From Acestrorhynchus altus (Eukaryota; Chordata; Actinopteri; Characiformes; Acestrorhynchidae): DNA of 64,000 nt. Made by a program: the position numbers and the translations under genes. The notes below the pieces were generated by a model. It searched no databases. It was given only the letters and a program-made list of their open reading frames with translations, and was not told the origin of the DNA. The stretch spans positions 14,182,668-14,246,667 of the forward strand of contig CM067522.1 of the NCBI GenBank assembly GCA_034509495.1, read 5' to 3'. Below, one piece after another: positions 1 through 14,190 of this stretch. The first letter of the stretch is position 1, and every line of letters begins with the position of its first letter.

Positions 1-1
1 G

Positions 2-3000
2 GAGGCAGAAGAGGGTGTGGAGAACTTTGAGCTACTTGAACTATGGAGAGAAATGATCAGGGTGCTCCAGAGCACTGTTGAACAGCAGGACAATGAGACT
101 CAGCAACATGTGAATAAGTTTATTTTTTCATATTATCTTTGGTTAAGAGATTAGTTATTATTTATTAACATTTCATAAATGTGAAGCATGTTTGTGTAAT
201 GCACTTATGTTCTTCTGTAAGAGAGTAAAACTGATATGCCCATTTCAGCTCCTCTCTGCTTTTGAAAAAGCTCTTGAACTAACAGAAAATGTGCCCGGTG
301 AGGACCATAAGCAAATCACAGAGGATTACATTAAATATCTCTCGAAAGTAAGTGCCCATCACCCCTGTCTTCTGGAGATGTTGTGAGGAATGTAATTGGA
401 CTTTATTTGAATGTGGTCTGTTTTTCATGTCCACTAGCTTCCTCATGAAGTTGTGAAGCTGAAAGAAGTGTGTGAGATCATGCTGTCCCTTTACCCAAAA
501 GAAACGTATCCTCTAGAAGTCCTTGCAGAGAATTATCTGTTGTCAGGTAAGGAACTGGAAGTTGAAACTTAAGCTCACAGTTAGGGCTGCCACTAACTAA
601 CTCTATCGATTAATTTATTGACTTTTATTGATTAGTTGAGAAAGTACTATTTCTGTTTAAAAGCTTGCTGACCTCAGTGCTGTTTAATTCACAGTGTTCC
701 CTACACAAAGAAATGAACTAGAAATCACATGTAGAAAAAAACGAGTTGTTATGATTCATGTGCATTGAGCCCAAAGGTCATAGCGCACCAGCCTCTAACA
801 CTGTATCACAAACACCATGCCGTGTTAGGAGCATCACTTCATAATTCATATCTACAGAGTGTTGGGAATGTAAAGGGTTAAGGTCTTGGAATGCATTGCA
901 TTATGGTAAGTAGTTTAGCTATAGCAAGGTGCTGTGTACAGATCACTTTTTGTTCTTTATTTTAATGTTGCACACTGAGTCTTTTGTTATGCTCCAGCTG
1001 TAGTCAGTATTTCACTGTCATTCTGTATTAACATGTCCTTGTTGGTGGGAGCATTGGCTTTACTTCAGATCCATGGGTGGAAAGTTAGTCTGTCTATCTC
1101 TGGGGCATAGTGATGGAAAAAGCTCCTCTGATCTCTCGCAATCACAGTCAAGACTGAAATCAGGAAACATATCTAACATCAAGTAACATTAGTCACCTTA
1201 TTTTGGTAAAGGATGGTCGGCTTAAATTTTGTTCTTTTCTTAGCCTCCAAAACGATGCTGTTATCGAGGTTTTTTCATAGCAAAAACAAACTAACCCACA
1301 AAATCAGTGAACCGGTTGGTTTCTCCACAGGTGCTACATCACACTGCTCCTGTGCTCTGCCCTCCATGCACAATATTCAAAGCAATTTTATGTTCTAAAG
1401 TGACAGATGAATAAGGCCAGAAATGACTCATGCATGTAGGATTTAAATACTGGTTTTAAAATAAATTATTTATTATTTGAATTTAAGTGTTTTAGAAACA
1501 AAAATATTGATGTCAAAATATTGTCAGTGTCAGTGTAATCAATTATGTCAATGAACCACAGCAGCCCTACTCGGAGTACATCCTGGCTACAGCATGGGTT
1601 TTATCTAAAAAAGAAGAGGTTAAAAAAGTTAAATACAGAAAATAAATGCTGCATTTGTGCCAAATGTATATCTGGTAATTAATGAAGTATTTGTTGTTTT
1701 TATGATGTTGGTAGATGATTGCAGTGAAGATGCTGTCAGCTGCTACACTCGTCTGCTGGAGATGGATCCAGTTAGTTCTCTGGCACACTTTGGCCTGGGT
1801 TTGAAGGCTCTTCAGGATAAGAAATATGAAGATGCCGTCAAAAGTTTTGTTCTTGGTCAGTGTTAAGTTTAAATCTTGAAAGTGTTCAAAATAAGCAAAT
1901 TCATGAGTAGAAAAAGTCTACTCCGTGACCTACAGTAGCTATGCTTTATTGGCTCATAGGGGGACAGTGGGTATTAAGGGAAGAGCACTGCAGTAGCCTT
2001 TTGTAACCACTCTGCTTCTTTTGTCTCCAGGACTAAGACGAATGCGCTCCAGTGTCATTGGCTTGTACAACCTTGCACTGGCTGAGTTAAAAATGCATAG
2101 ATATACTGACAGCGCCTTGTCCTCCAACCAAGGTACAGTCTCTTGCCATCTGCCCATGAAACTTTGTTTGTTTGTGTGTGTGTGTGTGTGAGTGCACCCT
2201 AAATGCTTCCCTAAACACTCAAAACAGTATTTCACATTTCAAATAAAATACAATACAATGTACAATAAACTACTAATAATAAATCATCAATAAGATTAAT
2301 ACAAAGGTCCATTAAAACATCTCCAAAGCTCTCCTCATGGGAGTCTAGTATTATTTATAGTTATCATCCAACACCTAGTTTGGTGATTGGGTGTTTAATG
2401 ATGTTAGAACACCCCCTCTTGTGTTCTATTGCTTTATTGAATTAATACATTTGTACTATTATAGTACATTGTAATGATCCAACCATGTTTATTGATAATA
2501 AGTTTCATTATTGAGTAATAAGCCTTGATGGGCTTTTGGAAAATATTTCAATTAAGGGAAGAGTCAAGAGAGTTAAAGCATCATTGGGCACTTGTTTGTA
2601 TTTTAGGACTGAAGGTATGTGCAGGGTATGATGAAGATTGGACCCAGAAGCTGCTGAGATTAAGGCTGGAGGCACTTGTGAGAGTTGGGACAGACCAGAG
2701 TGGAGATGAAGTTCTGGAGATACTTTCTCAGGTATCATTTCATGTGTGTTATCAGGGTGATTTTCCATGGCTTTTTGTTCCTTTACAACTCAGTTCATCT
2801 ATTTCCCTCACAATCTAAATTTGCTCCCTTTCAGATGACCGATTCAGCCAATGATCCCGCACTGTTAGCATTTAAAGGGAGAGCCTACTTGCAGAAGGGA
2901 CAGCTGGAAGAAGCATTTCAGGTACATTCATTCAGCTGACATAGTATGATCTTTTATTTTTTTATTGTTTTGTTTCTGCTTAATTTCATTTGGATTAATT

Positions 3001-5101
3001 TAGGTTTGTTCTGAGTTGCTGAGTTCACATCCTGGATCTGTAGAGGGGTTAACTCTAAAGGGACTGACTCATGCAGCTAAAGATGAGCATCAGCAAGCAG
3101 AAGAAACGTGTGTATCGTTCTGTCCTTTCTTGACCTTTCACATATACATGCGTGAAGCCACATATTTTATATACACAAATGTATCTTTCTCCATTGATGT
3201 ACAGCTTTGTAAAGGCTCTGACACAGATGCCAGATAGTGGGGAGCTGTACTTCCTCCTTGGGCATCTGTATTGGAAGATGGGGGAAGAGACACGAAAAGA
3301 TAGGAGCAAAGCCCACACTCATCTGCTAAAGGTGTGGTGCTGCAGTTGTCTCTTTATTACTGGTCTTTTAGTTGTACTTGTGTTGGACTTGGATAATGAG
3401 CAAGTCTGATCTCATCATTTGCCTTCAGGCTGCAAAACTGGATCCCCATCTGGGTGCAGTGTTCTGCTACCTGGGTCACTACTATAGGGAGGTGGCAAAA
3501 GACTTGGGCCGAGCCAGAGGCTGCTACAAGAGAGCATTCGAGCTGGACTCAACTGATGGTGAGGCTGGAGCTGCCACTGTGGACCTCAGCATGGAACAGG
3601 GGGACATGGTGAGTACTACACACCAGCAAGCATTTCAGGATCACCAGCATCTGTATTTCTCTGTGCTTGGTTGGGATTTTTGTGTGTGGTCTGTGAAAGA
3701 TTGATTTTTACCTTCTGTGTTATCTTTTCAGGACTCTGCTTTAACGATTTTGCAGTCTGTGACAGAGAGAGCAACTCCTGGTTCAGCCAAATGGGCCTGG
3801 ATGAGGCGAGGCCTGTACCACCTTAAAATGGGCCAGCACCAGCAGGCTATTGCAGAGTATGAGTCATTCTTAATCGTCACACGAGTTAAATATTCAGTTG
3901 AACATAAAAGATTAATTTCTGTATGGCTCCCCCTACAGTCTACAGGCAGCATTGCGGGCTGATCCCCAGGACTGGGTGTGTTGGGAGTGCTTGGGAGAGG
4001 CCTATCTGAATCGCCACAGTTTCACAGCAGCTCTCAAAGCCTTTGCCAAGGCCCACCTTCTTCAGCCCAGTTCCATCTACAGCCTCTATCAGATGGCCGC
4101 AATCAAGCAAATACTTGGCAGGTTCAAAGAGGCAACAGGAGAGTACCTGCAGATTATAGAGCGAGAAGAATATGTGCCAGCATTGAAAGGTGGTTTTATA
4201 AAAATATTTTCTGCCTATCTATCTACACTATATAGACAACAGTATTAGGACACACCCCTTGGTCATTGAATTTAGCTGTGTTTTTTTTTTATCCATTTGC
4301 CATAGGTGTGTAAACTCAAGCACCTGGCCTTGCAATCTACAATATTTATGAAATAATTGGCCGTTCTAAAGAGTTCATTGAGTTTGAGCATGACACTTTA
4401 ATAGGATTCCACCATTGCAAAGAGTCAATTGGTGAACCTTATTCTGTGCTAAATATTCTACTGTCATCTGTGAGTGATTTGATTAAAAAGTGGAGCAACT
4501 TAGTGACAGACCACAAGTTACAAAATAGGGTTGCTAAGTGGTGAGGAACATAAGTGCATAAGTCTCTCAATGCTATGCTCTGTGTACAATGGAATGCTAA
4601 GTTGCTAAATCAACACACGTACAGTATTCTTACTAAATTAAGTTTATTCTTCTTCTGATATTCTTTGTGATAGGTCTTGGTGAATGTCTTTTGGCTCTGG
4701 CTAAAACTGCAATGGAGGACTGCCTGGATGGCAAAGCAGTAGACCTGATACAGGAAGCCATCAAGTATTTGTTCAGGTATTTATATGTAGGTATATGAAC
4801 TTGTTTTAGTTTTAGATAACATGTACTTTGTCATTCAGTGAGCTCATAGAGAAGGGGGAAATTTATATTTATATATTATATAATTTTTTTTATATTTGTG
4901 ACCCTTATATTTGTGCAGGGCAGTACAGAAGCGTCCAGACTTGTCCTGCCTGTGGAAGTTGCTGGGTGATGCCTGTACCAACTGCAGTATGGTGTCTCCT
5001 AACCGGGCCAATGCATTGGTGCCTGGGGCTTTGTGTGGAGTAGAACCTCACGACCAAAACCACGTGCAGAACCAAAATCAGCTGCTCTGTCTTGGGGAGA
5101 G
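2..5101 (+). CDS. skic3: skic3 exons 1-14 of the window (N-terminal TPR arm)
   Basis: Exons: 2-109, 249-347, 438-546, 1715-1855, 2031-2132, 2607-2731, 2835-2921, 3004-3107, 3205-3331, 3429-3608, 3732-3856, 3939-4189, 4674-4776, 4919-5101. The first is cut by the window edge or begins close to it; its frame opens at base 2 ([15 protein letters not shown]). Marker peptides are [18 protein letters not shown] across exons 1-2, [15 protein letters not shown] in exon 3, [25 protein letters not shown] sequence in exon 9, and [17 protein letters not shown] across exons 11-12. In exon 11 the coding stops inside a Gly/Asp-type split codon (GA|T) at 3856/3939, so the apparent reading past 3856 is intron. 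This part corresponds to the N-terminal and early central TPRs of SKI3, which in the yeast structure contact the helicase. Confidence 0.93.
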
Positions 5102-8100
5102 GTGGGCCTTTAAACCTCACTTTGCTTACATATTGTGCAAATACATTTAAAGTATTGCTTTCTGCACTGTGCAAACCCTGAAAACAATAAAATAGTTGTA
5201 TATATGTAGTGCATACTAGAAATAGACCGAAATGGGTTTTTCTACAACCTTGCCGATGTTTAGAGGTCAGGGTCAGCCCGTAGCCAATGTGGGCTTCCGA
5301 TTTTTTTGGGCCAATATCTAGAGGTTTTCCTGCTTTTTTTTGTGTGTCAGTAATAATAAGTGAATTCACTGCATTTCTGATTGTAACATAATTTATTGAA
5401 CACTGACTTGAATCTATTAAAAACTAAAACTATATACAAAGTAAAGAATAACAGTGATGCAAACACAACTTTCTGCACTTTTATATAGAACAAAGTCAAG
5501 TATCCAACTGTGAATAGAAACGTTAAGTGCATTTTTTTGTGTTTTAGTGTGCTTGATATAGCAGCATCAAAAATTATGTAAACATTACAGAACAATATAA
5601 TGTGCTTTAATAGTAACTCAATTACAGTCACTAAGTCTTCCTCACTCTACCCATCTTTACCTGAAAGCTCTCAGTACTCCCAGTTTAACAACAGCAGGTT
5701 GTCATGCAGGGAGCACAATTCTGCATGTTCTCCTGAGAGGTGGCTCCTGAGCTGAATTTTCATTAATTCAAATAAGTTGGATGGAAAACTAGGATAGTAA
5801 ATTTTTGTTATTTTTGTGATGTCAGAAATTAATCCATTTACATATGTTCACCTATTCCACCATCAGTCTCACTACACCTATTCACACTGAAGTTACCAGG
5901 AGTATTTCAACTCAGACAATACAAAGCAGTCAATTATAACAGCAATTATTTACATATATGACTGAAATTGAAACCGTAGCAAAAATGTCTATTGAATATT
6001 GAGAGGAAAACATAGATTTTAATGTACACAATAAATCTGTATGGCTGAAAATCTGAGGAAGGTTAGAGATTTCTTTCTTGAGAATGTGTTCTGAATAATG
6101 TTCCTCATTAATATCTGACTATTTTTCAAGACTGTTGATATTTCCACAATTACATTTTGCAACCTCTGTGTTCTAGATGTTATGGACATGCTCTGAAACT
6201 GATGGCAGATGCCCCAGGCCTGTGGTGTGATCTAGGCCTCAACTATTACCACCAGTCCAGGCTGCTTCTTTCTCAGCTCTCAGAACAGGGTGTCCAACCT
6301 CTACTAGAGAAAGCTCTGCAGGTATTCCTTTTTATTTGAGGGCAGATGCCAGGGCTTTTGGAATTGGGAAAATCATGAAGGATGATCAACTGAACAGAGA
6401 CTTGTTTTGTTTAATCTTTTTTAGTGTGTTAAGAAAGCAGTCATGCTGGAAAGTGGGAATCATACTTACTGGAATGCATTGGGAGTGGTGGCTATGGCTA
6501 AAGGTAAAGAAGACAACCTGTTAATATCTGAATAGATTTGTTATAATTAAAGCTTCAACTAACAGCAACTTCCACAATTGAGTTTTTCCATGTTGACTTC
6601 AATTACTTGGTCAAATAATGCTGTTATTAGTTTTGTGTCGTTAGTAGTGAACTTAATATTTCAAATTATGAATAGACGATTTCTTATATCTGCACAAAAG
6701 GCAGAGTAGCATAAATGCATTGCAATTCTGAAAACTAAGAAGACGAATGAACTTAAAGCTGAAAACCAACAACATGCTATCTTAACTTTCATATCACAGT
6801 TAAAAAATTATATTTCTCACAATGCTCTGCATTTGTAGGCCACTGGTTAAAACTGTTGCATTATGAAAAATTTCTTTGTGTAATTACATCAAATAATATC
6901 AGATTGTAACAGTTAGTAGGATGAAAAAGCAGGAAGTGTCAGGTTTTATTGTGAGTAATAGCAGCAGAAGAATTCAAAAGAAAAACAAAAGGAAAAAACA
7001 AAAAAGAAGTAAAGTGAGTAGGCAATATGCTAGGTAAAATGATACAGATGAAACAACAATAAACTCGTGGAACCTTTACACATTTAAAACCTAACAAAGG
7101 GAAGATAAAGTAAAGAGGTAACACAGACAAGAAAAACATGGGAGTAATAATGAAAGTGTGGCTACAGAATACACATAGCTGTGGTGTGTAACAAGAGACT
7201 AACAATATTCTGCCTTTGTTTACAGGAATTGAAAACTTTGCCCTTTCTCAGCATAGCTTTATCAAATCAATCAAAACAGAATCAAATGTAAGTACCAGAC
7301 ATGCCATACAATGCCATAGAATGTTAATTGAATCATTCACATTATACTGACCTCGTACCTCCTCCTGCTCTCTTGTAGAATGTTGTAGCATGGACAAACC
7401 TTGGAACCCTATATCTAAAAAAGGGCAACATTGAGGTATTCTGTGTTCATTTGCATTTTTACATGTATAGTGTTGATTGGAGTACACCTTTGGTAAATTC
7501 AGTTGATTGGACATGATTTGGAAAGGCACACTCTTGTTTATATAAGGTCCCATTTCTGCAGCACTCCACCAATCAGGCCTGTATGGTAGAGTGGCCAGAC
7601 AGAAGCCACTCCTCAGTAAAGGCACATGACAGCCTGTCTGGACTTTACCAAAAGGCACCCCAAGGACTCTCAGGCAGTATCATAATGTGGGGATATTATT
7701 CTGCAGCAGGAACTGGGATACTAGTCAGGGTCGAGGGAAAGACGATTGCAGTGATGTACAGAGACATCCTTGATGATAACCTGCTCCAGAGTGCTCTTGA
7801 CCTCAAACTGAGATGAAGGTTTTTCTTCCAACAAGACAACAACCCTAAGCACACAGCCAAGATAAGTGGCCCAGCAGTAGCCCAGGCTTGAACCTCATTG
7901 AACATCTCTGGAGATATCCAAAAATGGCTGTGCACCAACACTCCCCATCCAATCTAATGGAGCTTGAGAGGTTGTGCAAAGAAGAATGGGTGAAACATTC
8001 CAAAAACAGGTGTACAGGCTTGTAACATCATACCAGAAAGACTTGAGGCTGTAATTGGTATTGTAAAAGATGTTACAACAAAGTATTGAGCAGTTTTACT

Positions 8101-11100
8101 TTATATAAATTTGCAAAGATTTCAAACAAGCATTTCTCACTTTGTCATCATAAGGGTATTGTGTGTAGAATTTTTAGGGGAAAAATAAATGGAATAAATT
8201 TTTGGAATAAGGCTATAACATGGATAATGTGGATAAAGTGATATTTTGTATAGGTTGCCCTGTAACTTTCCCAAAACATTTCACTTCATTTTTGTTGTAT
8301 TTATCCATAGCTTGCTCATGAAGCTTTCAAGATTGCCCAGTCTCTAGAGCCACTGTATGTCAACTGTTGGATTGGACAGGTATAATGCATTTAATGAATG
8401 ACAGACGTCCATTCACTTTTACTGTCAGTCGCTGAAAGCTGCATTAAACTTTTTGGTCTGTCTGTTACAGGCTCTTATTGCTGAGACTGTAAGCAGCTAT
8501 GACACCATGGACCTCTTTAGACACACCACTGAGCTAAGCACTCATGTAAGAATCTGGACTACTTTGCAGATGCACTGTAAATGTGATGTCACATCTATGG
8601 CATATCTTAATGTTCATATAGTAATACTATATTTTGTTGTGGTATTTGTGGTTATTAGACTGAAGGGGTGAAGGGTTATGCCTACTGGGTCTGCTCCACT
8701 CTACTGGATAAGAGTAACCGAGACTCTGAGCTGTATCGTTACAACATAGTCCAGATGAATGCTGTTTCAGCTGCCCAGGTGGCTTTAAGCAAGTACACAG
8801 GTATGTAAACCTTACACACCCATCACAGTGAAGGAGTGTATGCAGGGTCTCCATTACTGGTCTAAGAAACAATCTCCTATTTGAAATCTACTTTGACTTT
8901 CTCAATGATCATTCCATGTTGCTGAGAAAACATATTGGTTTACCTAATTATTGTGTAAATTTGCAGAGAGGATCCAGACAGACACTGTTGCTTTTGTAAT
9001 GCTGGGCTTTCTGAATGAACACCTACACTTGAAGAAACAGGCGACTGAAGCGTATAAGAGGTAGACACAGGGACTATAATAATAATATGTGGAGACTTGT
9101 GCATAATTAATGCATTTTCTAGTCTTTGTATATACAGTCTCATGCAAACCTTTGGGCATTCATGGTCAAATATTGTTAAAGTGCACATCATTTACAGCAA
9201 TGTTTCTCAAACTCAGTCCTGGGCATTATATTTATAGTTAATTCTATATCTTTATATAAATAGAGCAAGATATGAGTTTGGGCAATATTGTTTCAATTGA
9301 GTTTTAAAGTTCTTAAATAGTGTTCTGTTCTTTTTTCAGCTCCCTTGCTCTGCTCGACCCCCACCCTCACTCCCATTCTCACACACGCACCATAGAAGCT
9401 CTGGCATGAATGTGAAGATCAGATTTATGTTTAAATATAGTTAAAGAGATGAAGGATTTCATTTCATATTTTTCTTATCATATACTTTATGCTGTGTATC
9501 AGGGTGTGATATTTTTATTATTTTTTATTTTTTGTCCATCACCCAGCCCTAATTAAGTCTCCTTCCTTGCACTCCTTTTTGTGGATTCCCTTTACTCTCC
9601 CCCTGGAACTTTGAAAGGGCTTGTTAATTAACTGATCAATTGAATCAGCTGTGTTGGGAGCAGGGAATCCACTAAATTGTGCAGGGTTTTAGAAAGACTA
9701 GGGCTGAACAATATATATATATTTCTATTGATATTGGGATATAAACAGTGTGATTTTGGCTGAGGCAATAACCTTTTGTTTCAGTCTTGTGGAAATCATT
9801 TTTCTGCTCCCCTCCACCTCTCCGTTCTCACACCCAGATCGTGAATGGGGCATAAGAAAAATGTGTTGTGAAGATGAATTGATGTGTATAAAGAAGAAAT
9901 CAAGATCCAGTTTCAGTATGTTTAAATATAGTGAAAAAAACAAAGGATTTCATGGGGTGTCATTTATTCACTCTGTATCATCAGTGTATATCGCCATTTA
10001 ATTAAAATACAATGAGATTTGATTTTTTATTTATTTATTTATTTTTTGTCCATTTACCCAGGCCTAACAGAGACACAATTCTGCCCTTTCTAAAGCATAC
10101 TTATTATGGATTTGCTTAAGTTTATGTATTGCAAAAAAACACTGTTAAAAATTGACAATATATTGTTTGATTTTTTTACTTAGGAAATCAACAAAATGAG
10201 TCATTTGAACAGGAGTGCCCAAACTTTTGCAAAAGAGTAAAATCTTGTAAATCTGAGTGCCTTATCTCTCTCCTCAGAGCAGTGGAGTTACTCCAGAACA
10301 GTTCACACACAGAAGAGCTTAGCTTTGCTGTTAGAGGCTATGCACGAGCACTTTGGTAATCCTCACTCATTCTTTCTTTGTCTTTGCCTTGTTTTATCTG
10401 TTCTATCATGCAGAAATTTGAACTATCGTCTCTATTGAAAAATGACTTTTTGATTATAGTGACACTGGGCGGTGGGAGGAGGCAGTTCACTATTACTCTT
10501 ACACACCCCTGGAGGAGCTGCATGATCTCGCAGGGTTGGCTTTGGCCTGCTTCAGAGCAGGACGTTTGCAGGAAAGCCTTAATGGTAAGTGTAGTTTCAT
10601 GTGCAGTTCTGTATAACTAGTATGACTTTCTAGTGTGACTCTTGTACATGGTGGGAATTTTGAATAATTTAAATTTTGACATTTTCTTTGTATCTCAGCC
10701 TATGAGAAAGCTCTTGAGGTGACCTCCACTGAGAAGGAGAAGGCATATATACTGACCGCCCTAGCCTTACTGCAGCACAGACTGGGAAACATGGACACTG
10801 CCAAAACTCTGCTCTTTAAATGGTGAGGAAGCTAGCTTGCAGCCACTACTGACTTCTGTGCCTATTTGACATTGAAATAATATTAACATCCTTCTATTTG
10901 TGTGCAAAGCTCTTTACTGAAGGAGCCAATTCCAGAGAGTCTGGAGTGTCTTTGTGCTCTAGGCCTAGTTCATGGAGATGTCACATTGGCCAGCGCTGCC
11001 CTCACTGAACTTTTGAAGCTGGAAGGAGCACTACGCGGTACTGTGGAAGATTACTGCCTGCTCACCTGCACCTTATTGGCCCTACAGGGCAATTATAGCG

Positions 11101-14097
11101 CTGTTCAGAGAGAGGCTTCCAGGGCAGTGTTCAGGTATGTGGTGCAGGGAATGCTCTTTTATGCTGATCTGAGAATTTTCAATGTATGTAATGTTTAATG
11201 AGACCTTGAGGCAGCCAAAGAGTTGTAGTCTCAGACTAGAGGGATTTCTTGAGCAAATTTGTTAAGTCTAAGGACAAACCAAAAACAAACTTCAGTGACA
11301 TTGTGGTAGTCTTCCTTTGAAGTCTTCAAAATGATTCAGCTCCTTAAAATGTGTCTAATCGGTCTGGTTAATTTTAACCTTTTGTCAATTAATGTAATTA
11401 AAGTTTGTGGATTAATTGAATGAAGTGAGTTTTTAGTGCTTTGCTAATATTTGTGTGCTCCCAACATACCTGATTTAATGAATCAGTTTTATAACAAGCA
11501 TGTTTTGAATTGCAGTGAGTGTGTTAAAGAAGGGCATCCATGAAAATGTGCAAAGTGGCATGCCTACGGGACCAGGGTTGAGAGAGACTGAACACTACTC
11601 CGTTATGATAGAGCACTTATAAATTAGCAGTTACTGGTTATATAATTACATGTGACTCTTTTGACATTTCTGCTTGACCTTTTCTTGAGACAGGAACCCA
11701 GGAAATCCATCACTCTGGGCTTTTCTCTCCAGACTGGTGCCACAGTACTGTCCCAGTAAAGCTGATGTAAGCATCCTAGAGCCATGAACTTGTGGGAATG
11801 ATGTGTGTAAGACCTGTCCTTTTGAATTTGCCGTCACTAAAGTGACTCTGCATTTTCATTTCCAATCTAGCACAAGACTAACCTTACTGTTAAATAGTCA
11901 ACTATTAACAAGCTAAAATATAAACTTATAGAACTCCTTAATAGTGTAGTGTGACCAGTTGTCCTTGAGGACAAGACTAAGGAACATGTGTTTGAATATT
12001 CATGAAAATTTAAATCATCTCTTCCAGGGAGGAGCTATAGCGGGAAGTGTGGCATGCCTTTCTAGTATGACTCTGGGAAAGGTGGGTTTTTGTTTCTTGC
12101 TGTTTCTGAATAGATTCATCCATAGTGCTGGTAGACTCACTGTCTCATCTCCCATTTACACTTTCTACTCTTTCTCTTTAGAGGGCGCTGCTTTACAGTG
12201 GAGTGAATCAGTTGGCTTCAGGCAGACACTCGTGGGAGGACAAGAGGAGAAATGCTCTGAAGACCACTCAGAGAGCTGTGATGCTCTGTCCTGGTGAGTT
12301 TAGGTTTCACAAAGGGGCCATCCAGGAATTAGAGAAGTTCTAAACTGCATTTTTTATGAGAAAGGAAACTCATTATGTTGATAAATGGTAATTTCCTATC
12401 TTTTGGGCTGTTTTAATTTGCACTACTGATGATGCATTTATAAATGCTTATTAATTAATCCTTTTTAAAAAGTATTTTATTAGTCTGATTTAAGTTAATT
12501 TACTCTGGCAAATAAACAAGTGAGCCTTGACAGATGCATGCCATCAGGACTAATCAATACTCTTGGAAGCTTCAAATGTGAGATTGATTCCTGAGGAGCA
12601 CTTAACTCTTAGAACCCAAAATCTGTACTTTGTGGGCAGTTACATGCCATAGTCTAGGCTTCATAACTCAGGATCAGAGTAACGTACAGACATGATACAC
12701 GTCATAACAAACCAAGATACTTACCCTAACCATGGTAGTCTCATCATTGTGTGATGAATTATCAGTGAGTAATCCAGCTTGGACAACGGCTAAAAATTCT
12801 AAAGTTTAAAGTATATTGATGCAGTTAAATGTGTATGAGGTGTGTTTCTCTATTGAACACCAAACAACTTGGGACAGCTGCTGAAATGTGAATTGGTCAT
12901 GTTTTACAAAGTACTAAGGACATTTTAGTAATTTATCTTTTATAATTTATATATTATATAATGATATAAATTATATAATTTATAATTAACTGTTTGTTCA
13001 ATCTTTTCTTTTCTTCTCTGCAGATGATCCTGCAGGGTGGGCAGGGCTAATGGCTGCATGTCACACTGAGAACACTGCATGTACTCTCTCAGGCTCCACC
13101 CCTTGCAGGGAGGGTTTAGGGAAGGTCTTGATGACTATGGTGTCAGAGAAAGGTCAGTCAGTGCATTGTTCAAGAAATACTATTATACTACTATTAGTTT
13201 AGTGATTAACACCACAGCCCCACATACTAAAGACTGATATTTTATTTCCTCATCTTAGAATTGCCACTGTTTTGTACTGGCCAGTGCAGTTCATCAGTTG
13301 AGGTTATAGAACAATGTGTACACATTCAGTAACTGTCATGCCTACTGCGCATAATACTATCCCAAAATACTGTCCCAGTATTTTTATACACTTATCTAGC
13401 AATTTATAAGGAAGGCCTGTAAACCTAATCATTTGTGTTCAACTGACAGAAAGGTTACAGTTACTAAAATGATTGCTCTGTACAACTGTGGTCAGCAGAA
13501 AAGCATATCTCATTTTCCAACATGTCAAAACTAAAGGTGGGTGGGCCACAGTAGCAGAATACCACATTGGATTTCGATTCAGTCAGCCAAGAACAGAAAG
13601 CCAAGGCAGCAGTAAGCACAGGCTCACTGTAACTAGACAATGGGAGACTGGAATATAGCCTGGTCTGATTAATTTTGCTGAGGCTCACAGATGGTAGGGT
13701 CAGAATTTGGCAGCAACAGCATGAATCCTTGGACCCAGGCTGGCTAGTGTCAGTAGTCAATGCTGGTGGAGGTGGTGTTATAGTGTGGGGAATGTTTTCT
13801 TGGTACACTCATTAGTACCAAACAGTCATTGTTTGAATACTACAGATTGAGTATTTTTGGTGACTATGACTATCCTATCTTGGCTGGAATTTACCCACCC
13901 ATTGACTGGACAGTACACTAGGTCACAAAGCAAAAGAACAGATCTGGGTGTTAAGCTGTTTTATGAGAAAAAGAGACCCTACACAGTATTGTAGTCATCC
14001 TAATAAATTGCATGGTGTGTACATTGCAGTGTAATCTTCAAAATCTGGGAAAAGTTTGTTTCTTTACTGTTTTGGCCTAGTTTTCTGTATATGTGCT

Positions 14098-14190
<93 letters not shown>

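Noticed and set aside
3857..3962. skic3 exon 11 reading on through TATGAGTCATTC
   Set aside because: Splicing at 3856 to 3939 gives [10 protein letters not shown], conserved in SKIC3; the read-through does not.
7583..7816. 77-codon + frame as a gene
   Set aside because: It is Tc1 transposase remnant inside an intron, without start, end or intact domain.
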